Shown here: positions 60,045 through 64,000 of the stretch, in pieces | Position numbering within the stretch: the stretch's first letter is position 1 | Layout: every line of letters starts with the position of its first letter | DNA from: Deltaproteobacteria bacterium | Lineage (GTDB): Bacteria; Myxococcota; Kuafuiibacteriia; Kuafuiibacteriales; Kuafuiibacteriaceae | Direction of reading: 5' to 3' | Length of the DNA stretch: 64,000 nt | Assembly (NCBI GenBank): GCA_020632995.1 | Contig: JACKEN010000005.1 | Span: forward strand, 62,001 to 126,000 | Translations under genes and position numbers: made by a program | The notes under the pieces: generated by a model | What the model was told of the DNA's origin: nothing | Databases searched by the model: none | Seen by the model: the letters and a program-made list of their open reading frames with translations, nothing else

Positions 60045-61150
60045 CGAGCGCCTCCGTCCCCGCCCAGGAGGCGGCGCAGGCGGCCTTGCGCAGGGCCCGC
60101 GAACAGGGGGAGCCACATCGAGTTCGGGCCCGCCGGCTGGTGGACCCGCATCCGCACGAAGGGCCGCTGCCAGGCGCGGTCCACTCGCGCGGGGACCACC
60201 CACTCCCCGATGCCGCGCGCGTCGCCGTCCCGGACGAGGGTGCGCAGGTAGAACGGCCCGTCGTCCACCACCGCCTCGGTCCGGACGTCGATCCAGGGCG
60301 CGTCGCCCTGGTGCAGGGTCACCCGCCGCGGGTGGCGGACCCCGTAGCGGGCCCGGACCTCGTCCTGCAGGGTCACCTGCAGGTTCGGGTAGCGGCGGAC
60401 CTGGCCCTCGGCGCCGAGCTCGACGCCCCAGGCCTGGGGCGGCCCTCCGGCCTCTGGCCACAGCACGTAGTAGATGCGGGTGCTGCCGTCCGTCACGAAA
60501 CGCCCCCAGGTCCAGCGGCCGATGCCGAGGCGATCCAGGGGCACCGTGCCCCCGTTGCGGTCGTGGTAGGCCGGCCCGGCCAGCCGGTGGTGTTCGTCGC
60601 CGATGTGCAGGTCCGCCTGCAGGGTGGCGGGGCCGGTCACCGGGGACCACAGGTGAGGGTGGTCGGGGTCGTCGGCCTGCTCGGTCACCGGGGTCGGGCC
60701 CTCGAGGGCGAGCAGGCCGCGCAGGCGGCCGCCGCGCGGCAGCGGCAGATCCAGCTCGGCCCGCAGGTGGCGTCGGCCATCCTCGCCCTCGAGGTGGAAG
60801 CGCGAGGCGCCGAGGCGCCAGGTGTCGCCGCGCCACGTCGCCTCTTCCTCGGGGTAGGCCTGCAGCAAATAGAAGGTGGGCTTGCCCTCGGCGTACAGGG
60901 CCAGGTTCAGGCTCGGGCGGGCGCGCGGGCGCTCCGGCGCGCCGCGCCTGGCCGCGTCGAGGTAGCCGGGGAGGAAGGGCAGGCCGAAGGACCAGATGCA
61001 GACCAGGCCGTTCCCCGCCTCGTCGAGGTGGTCCACGTACCACCACGCGAAGCCGCCGGGCGCGTCCAACAAGGTCGAGGGCAGGGGCGCGCTCGGGTCG
61101 GCCAGCCCCATCAGCCCCGTTGCCGGTGCGGCGTGGGATGTGTCACTCAT
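60041..61150 (-). CDS. crtC: carotenoid 1,2-hydratase
   Basis: CrtC adds water to the psi end group of acyclic or monocyclic carotenoids. The 369-aa protein has the GGFAWWYVDHLDE motif, FYLLQAYPEEEATWRGD and the CrtC signature AGPAYHDRNGGTVPLDRL (family YHDHNWG). It ends NSMWLPLFAGPAQ. The start may be ATG 61150 or ATG 61111; the conserved region begins only after the second. With ATG 61150 only 14 bp separate it from the divergent crtL start. First gene of the minus-strand unit crtC, GT2, crtD, hypothetical, DUF4056-like. Confidence 0.87.
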   Translation of the reverse strand: MSDTSHAAPATGLMGLADPSAPLPSTLLDAPGGFAWWYVDHLDEAGNGLVCIWSFGLPFLPGYLDAARRGAPERPRARPSLNLALYAEGKPTFYLLQAYPEEEATWRGDTWRLGASRFHLEGEDGRRHLRAELDLPLPRGGRLRGLLALEGPTPVTEQADDPDHPHLWSPVTGPATLQADLHIGDEHHRLAGPAYHDRNGGTVPLDRLGIGRWTWGRFVTDGSTRIYYVLWPEAGGPPQAWGVELGAEGQVRRYPNLQVTLQDEVRARYGVRHPRRVTLHQGDAPWIDVRTEAVVDDGPFYLRTLVRDGDARGIGEWVVPARVDRAWQRPFVRMRVHQPAGPNSMWLPLFAGPAQGRLRRLLGGDGGAR

Positions 61151-61164
61151 CTTGCGGAGCCTCC

Positions 61165-62394
61165 ATGAGAGACCTGGCGGTGGTGGGTGCTGGCCCGGCG
61201 GGGCTGATGTTGGCGGCGGAGGCGGCGGCGCGCGGGATCTCGGTGGTGGTGGTGGATCCGGCCCCGGAGCACCGCTGGCCCAACAACTATGGGGTCTGGG
61301 TCGACGCCCTCGCCGCGCTCGGCCTCGAGGCTTGCCTCGCCGCGCGCTGGCCGACCGCGCGGGTGCACCTCGGGGACGATCGGAGCCACGCGATCCCGCG
61401 GGCCTACGGCCGGGTGGACAACGACGCGCTCAAGCAAGCCATCTTGCGCCGCGCGGGCCCCGCGCTGGAGCGGGTGCCGGGCCGAGTGGTGGGCGTCACC
61501 CACGGCGCCGACCATAGCACCCTCGCGCTCGCGAGCGGTGGCGCGGTGGAGGCGCGGGTGGTGGTCGACGCCACCGGGCCCGCCTCCGCCCTCCTCGAGC
61601 CGACCTCGGGCGTCGTCCCCGCGGCCCAGGTGGCGTTCGGCCAGGTCCTGCGGGTCGATCGGCTGCCCATCCCCCAGCACGAGCTGCTCCTGATGGACTA
61701 CCGGCCGCTCCCGCGTCACGTCGCAGCGGGCGCCGACGAGCCGGCCTCGTTCCTGTACGCGATGCCCCTCGGCCCCGACCTCGTCTTCGTGGAGGAGACG
61801 GTGCTGGTCTCGAGGCCGCCCCTGAGCCTGCCCATCCTGCAAGATCGATTGCAGCGGCGCCTGTCCAGCCTCGGCCTGCTCCGCTACGACGTCGAGGCGG
61901 AGGAGCGGTGCTACATCCCGATGGGGGCGCCGCCGCCGCGCGGCCCCCAGCGCGTGGTCCCCTTCGGCGCCGCGGCGGGCATGGTCCACCCCGCCACCGG
62001 CTACCAGCTCGATCGCGCCCTCGCCCTCGCCCCCGCCCTGGCCGAGGTGCTCGTCGCTGGCCTCGAGGCAGGGGCCAGCCCCGGCGCGGTGGCGGCGACG
62101 GGCTGGGAGGTGGTGTGGCCGCGCGCCAGACGGAGGCTCTGGGCGGTCTACGGCTTCGGGATGGAGGTGCTCCTCGACCTGGACGGCGCGGGGCTCCGCG
62201 CCTTCTTCCACACCTTCTTCAGCCTGGAGGCCGAGGTCTGGGGGCGCTACCTGGGGGGGACCGCGACCGGGGCCCAGGTCGCGGCGGCGATGCTGAAGGT
62301 GTTCGCCGCCGCGCCGGGGCCCATCCGGCGACGCCTCCTGGCCCACGGCCTCGGGCCCGGCGGATGGTCGCTCCTGCGCGGCCTCGGTGATTGA
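61165..62394 (+). CDS. crtL: lycopene beta-cyclase, plant/CrtL type
   Basis: This is a 409-aa FAD-dependent cyclase. It has the N-terminal fold LAVVGAGPAGLMLAAEAA, the CrtL motif WPNNYGVWVDALAALGL, VVVDATGPASALL and FLYAMPLGPDLVFVEET, the last holding the cyclase FxEET-type catalytic patch. VPFGAAAGMVHPATGYQL leads into the C-terminal helices (FFHTFFSLEAEVWGRYL). This is the plant/cyanobacterial CrtL type, not the heterodimeric CrtYc/CrtYd type found in some myxobacteria. It should cyclise one or both lycopene ends. Palindrome copies at 61434 (perfect) and 61839. Confidence 0.88.
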   Translation: MRDLAVVGAGPAGLMLAAEAAARGISVVVVDPAPEHRWPNNYGVWVDALAALGLEACLAARWPTARVHLGDDRSHAIPRAYGRVDNDALKQAILRRAGPALERVPGRVVGVTHGADHSTLALASGGAVEARVVVDATGPASALLEPTSGVVPAAQVAFGQVLRVDRLPIPQHELLLMDYRPLPRHVAAGADEPASFLYAMPLGPDLVFVEETVLVSRPPLSLPILQDRLQRRLSSLGLLRYDVEAEERCYIPMGAPPPRGPQRVVPFGAAAGMVHPATGYQLDRALALAPALAEVLVAGLEAGASPGAVAATGWEVVWPRARRRLWAVYGFGMEVLLDLDGAGLRAFFHTFFSLEAEVWGRYLGGTATGAQVAAAMLKVFAAAPGPIRRRLLAHGLGPGGWSLLRGLGD

Positions 62395-62550
62395 CCCCTC
62401 CGCTCGCATCGCTGTCTCTCCCCTGTTGTCCAGGCTTTGTCACATTCTAGTGCGTTTCCTCTGGACAGTTTTCAAGGCGAATCTAGACAGAGCCTCGACA
62501 AAGGATGTGCGGCCCCGGCAGAGGCCCTTCCCAGACAGAGGAGGAGACCC
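62395..62550 (+). promoter_or_regulatory. AT-richer regulatory region upstream of crtE
   Basis: This 156-bp gap is clearly less GC-rich than its surroundings, with runs such as TTTGTCACATTCTAG and GTTTTCAAGG. It contains a 7-bp inverted repeat, TGTCCAG at 62427-62433 and CTGGACA at 62461-62467. AGACAGAG occurs twice, near 62484 and 62533, the second copy joining a strong ribosome site (AGAGGAGGAG) 4 nt before the GTG. It is probably the promoter/operator of the crtE-crtI unit. In Myxococcus, carotenoid genes are light-controlled through MerR-family repressors, but I cannot identify their site here. Confidence 0.5.
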
Positions 62551-63642
62551 GTGCGGTCATCTAGAGTGAGCCCGATCGTTTCCCCTGATCGCCCCGAGCC
62601 AATGGACGGAGGGCCCAGCCCGATCGCGGCTGCGCCGCGGCAGGAGCCCCTCGGCGGGGACGAGGCCATCGACCAGGTGAAGGCCCTGATGCTCAAGCTG
62701 GCGGCGGGCGATCGCTTCGAGCGCCTCGGCGCCATCGTGCAAGAGCACTTGCTGACCGGCGGTAAGCGGCTGCGGGCCCGCCTGGCCCTCGCGGCGGCGG
62801 AGTCGCTCGGCGTGCCAGCGGAGCACGGGGTGGGCTGGGCGGCGGCCTGCGAGCTGTTGCACAACGCCTCCCTGATCCACGACGACCTGCAGGATCGCGA
62901 CGAGCTCCGGCGCGGGCGCTTCAGCGTCTGGGTGCGCCACGGCGAGGCCCAGGCGATCAACGCGGGGGACCTGCTCCTGATGCTGCCGTACCTCGCAGTC
63001 GAGCACGTGGCGGTGCCCGCGAGCCTGAAGTGGGCGCTCGCGCTCGCGGTGGCCCGACGCGCCGAAGAGACGGTGCGCGGGCAGTCGCTCGAGATGTCGC
63101 TGTGGTCGAGCTGTCGCTGGGACTGGGCCTCCTACGAGGAGGCGGCGGTGGGCAAGACCTCGGCCCTCATGACCCTGCCGGTGCACGGCGCCGCGCTCCT
63201 CGCCGGGCGCGCCCCGGCCCAGGCGGAGCGCCTCGCGGACTGCTTCCGCGACCTCGGGCTCCTGTTCCAGATGCAGGACGACGTGGTCGATCTGTTCGGC
63301 GACAAGGGCCGCGACAAGCCGGGCGGCGACGTGCGCGAGGGCCGGGTGAGCGCCCTGGTGGTGGAGCACCTGACCCAGAACCCCGAGGACATGGAGTGGC
63401 TGTGCCCGATCCTCGGTAAGCCGCGCGAGGAGACCACCGACGCCGACGTGGCGCGGGTGGCGGAGGCCTTCGAGGCCGGCGCGCTGCAAGGTGTCCTGCG
63501 GCGGATCAAGACGGTGGAGGCCCGCTTCCTGGAGGCGGCGCCCCTGGTGGCCGAGCCGGAGCTCTGGGCGGTGGCGCGCGCCCTGACCGCGCTGTGCCTG
63601 GCCCCGGTGCAGGGCCTCATGCGAGAGGTGAGCGATGCGTGA
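62551..63642 (+). CDS. crtE: polyprenyl synthase, geranylgeranyl-diphosphate synthase type
   Basis: The protein is 363 aa from GTG 62551, chosen for the AGAGGAGGAG ribosome site. It has GGKRLRARLALAAAESLG and the first Asp-rich motif in LIHDDLQDRDELRRG (DDxxxxD type). MEMSLW-like and GKTSALMTLPVHG segments follow, then the second Asp-rich motif FQMQDDVVDLFGDKGRDK. This is a GGPP-type trans-prenyltransferase. With crtI directly downstream it supplies the C20 precursor for phytoene. The stop overlaps the crtI start by 8 bp. Palindrome copies at 62739 (perfect) and 63486. Confidence 0.9.
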   Translation: MRSSRVSPIVSPDRPEPMDGGPSPIAAAPRQEPLGGDEAIDQVKALMLKLAAGDRFERLGAIVQEHLLTGGKRLRARLALAAAESLGVPAEHGVGWAAACELLHNASLIHDDLQDRDELRRGRFSVWVRHGEAQAINAGDLLLMLPYLAVEHVAVPASLKWALALAVARRAEETVRGQSLEMSLWSSCRWDWASYEEAAVGKTSALMTLPVHGAALLAGRAPAQAERLADCFRDLGLLFQMQDDVVDLFGDKGRDKPGGDVREGRVSALVVEHLTQNPEDMEWLCPILGKPREETTDADVARVAEAFEAGALQGVLRRIKTVEARFLEAAPLVAEPELWAVARALTALCLAPVQGLMREVSDA

Positions 63643-64000
63643 CGACAGGCCGGTGGTGGTGATCGGCTCGGGCTTCGGGGGCCTGGCCGCGGCGGTGCGG
63701 ATGCGGGCCCAGGGCTACCGGGTGCTCCTGTTGGAGGCCCGTGATCAGCTGGGCGGCCGGGCCGCGGTGTTCGAGCGGGACGGGCACGTCTTCGACGCCG
63801 GGCCGACGGTGATCACCGCGCCGTACCTGCTGGAGGAGCTCTTCGCCCTCGCGGGGCGGGACATGCGCGACTTCATGGAGCTCGTGCCGGTAGACCCCTT
63901 CTATCGGATCGAGTTCGCGGATGGCTCGCGCTTCGACTACGTGGGTGAGGAGGAGCGCCTGCTCGCCAACATCCGCGAGCTGTCGCCCCCCGACGTCGAC
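63635..64000 (+). CDS. crtI: phytoene desaturase, CrtI (C-terminus beyond window)
   Basis: The first 122 residues are present. The FAD fold reads VVVIGSGFGGLAAAVRM, then LLEARDQLGGRAAVFERDG, FDAGPTVITAPYLLEELF and FYRIEFADGSRFDYVGEEE. This matches bacterial CrtI phytoene desaturases better than CrtD (intact DAGPTVIT and the ERDGHVFDAGP context). The ATG at 63635 overlaps the crtE stop by 8 bp. A crtB phytoene synthase is expected beyond the window but is not visible. Confidence 0.88.
   Translation, partial: MRDDRPVVVIGSGFGGLAAAVRMRAQGYRVLLLEARDQLGGRAAVFERDGHVFDAGPTVITAPYLLEELFALAGRDMRDFMELVPVDPFYRIEFADGSRFDYVGEEERLLANIRELSPPDVD

Larger units (their letters stand above)
5119..63499. repeat. 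highly iterated interrupted palindrome GCARG-N4-CYTGC (dispersed, 35 copies)
   Basis: These are 14-bp sites with 5-bp inverted arms and a free 4-bp spacer. Exact matches to GCARGNNNNCYTGC start at 5119, 7292, 7957, 8452, 8955, 15991, 18387, 21793, 24756, 27546, 28012, 28299, 29400, 37068, 38538, 42106, 42437, 42618, 43276, 46127, 47399, 48029, 50405, 51945, 53278, 54886, 55141, 57711, 58065, 58689, 59675, 60076, 61434, 62739 and 63486. Nine more have RTTGC as the right arm (5678, 28787, 38498, 43647, 47417, 50111, 50573, 56274, 61839). Spacers differ, so these are not copies of one duplicated element. All lie inside genes on both strands. Found by eye; a few may be missed. Confidence 0.8.

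Overview
The window is about 70% GC, densely coding (gaps mostly under 150 bp) and strongly Myxococcota-like. Supporting features are MYXO-CTERM-type C-terminal sorting signals (Cys motif, hydrophobic stretch, Arg cluster) on secreted proteins, many large lipoproteins with Ca-binding, Ig-like and beta-propeller repeats, tandem lspA genes beside lgt, a forkhead-associated (FHA) sigma-54 activator, hybrid histidine kinases, an oleABCD locus and a carotenoid cluster. The exact order is not decidable from the sequence. No rRNA, tRNA, CRISPR array, IS element or phage block was seen.

Layout. 1-6.8 kb: a truncated CPBP-family membrane protease, a secreted hypothetical, two matrixin metalloproteases fused in one reading frame, and a large TSP3/IPT lipoprotein. 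6.8-11.5 kb: oleA-oleB-oleC-oleD, each pair overlapping by GTGA, for long-chain olefin synthesis through a beta-lactone. 11.5-21.3 kb: an FG-GAP lipoprotein, a TylF-like methyltransferase, trmL, a glycosyltransferase, a GT51 transglycosylase with an AsmA-like N-terminus, and a DUF2330 protein. 21.4-24.8 kb: a sensor-kinase gene broken by an internal deletion, beside an intact hybrid kinase. 24.8-30.5 kb (minus strand): NUDIX hydrolase, Cys-repeat lipoprotein, a tail-tip-lysozyme-domain protein, priA, a 46-aa lipoprotein and a LolA-like protein. 30.5-41 kb: outer-membrane barrel, lgt and two lspA genes, CLC transporter, histidine phosphatase, YqeY, zincless Fpg, a lipoprotein, a response regulator and a membrane protein. 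41-46.5 kb: CDF cation exporter, rsmB, prmA, two small genes and a double-FHA sigma-54 activator. 46.6-54.8 kb: a 1104-aa protein with a Tgl-type transglutaminase core, a degenerate hybrid kinase and a large anchor-domain lipoprotein. 54.8-64 kb: carotenoid genes in two divergent units (crtC-GT2-crtD plus two envelope proteins on the minus strand; crtL, crtE, crtI on the plus strand), the last cut by the window end.

The most unusual signal is at the DNA level. A 14-bp interrupted palindrome, GCARG-N4-CYTGC, occurs 35 times by my hand scan, where base composition predicts fewer than one. Every copy lies inside a gene, and many sit in codon phase as CAA/CAG-N6-TTG/CTG. It resembles a highly iterated genome-wide palindrome (as HIP1 is in cyanobacteria) and no listed gene explains it.
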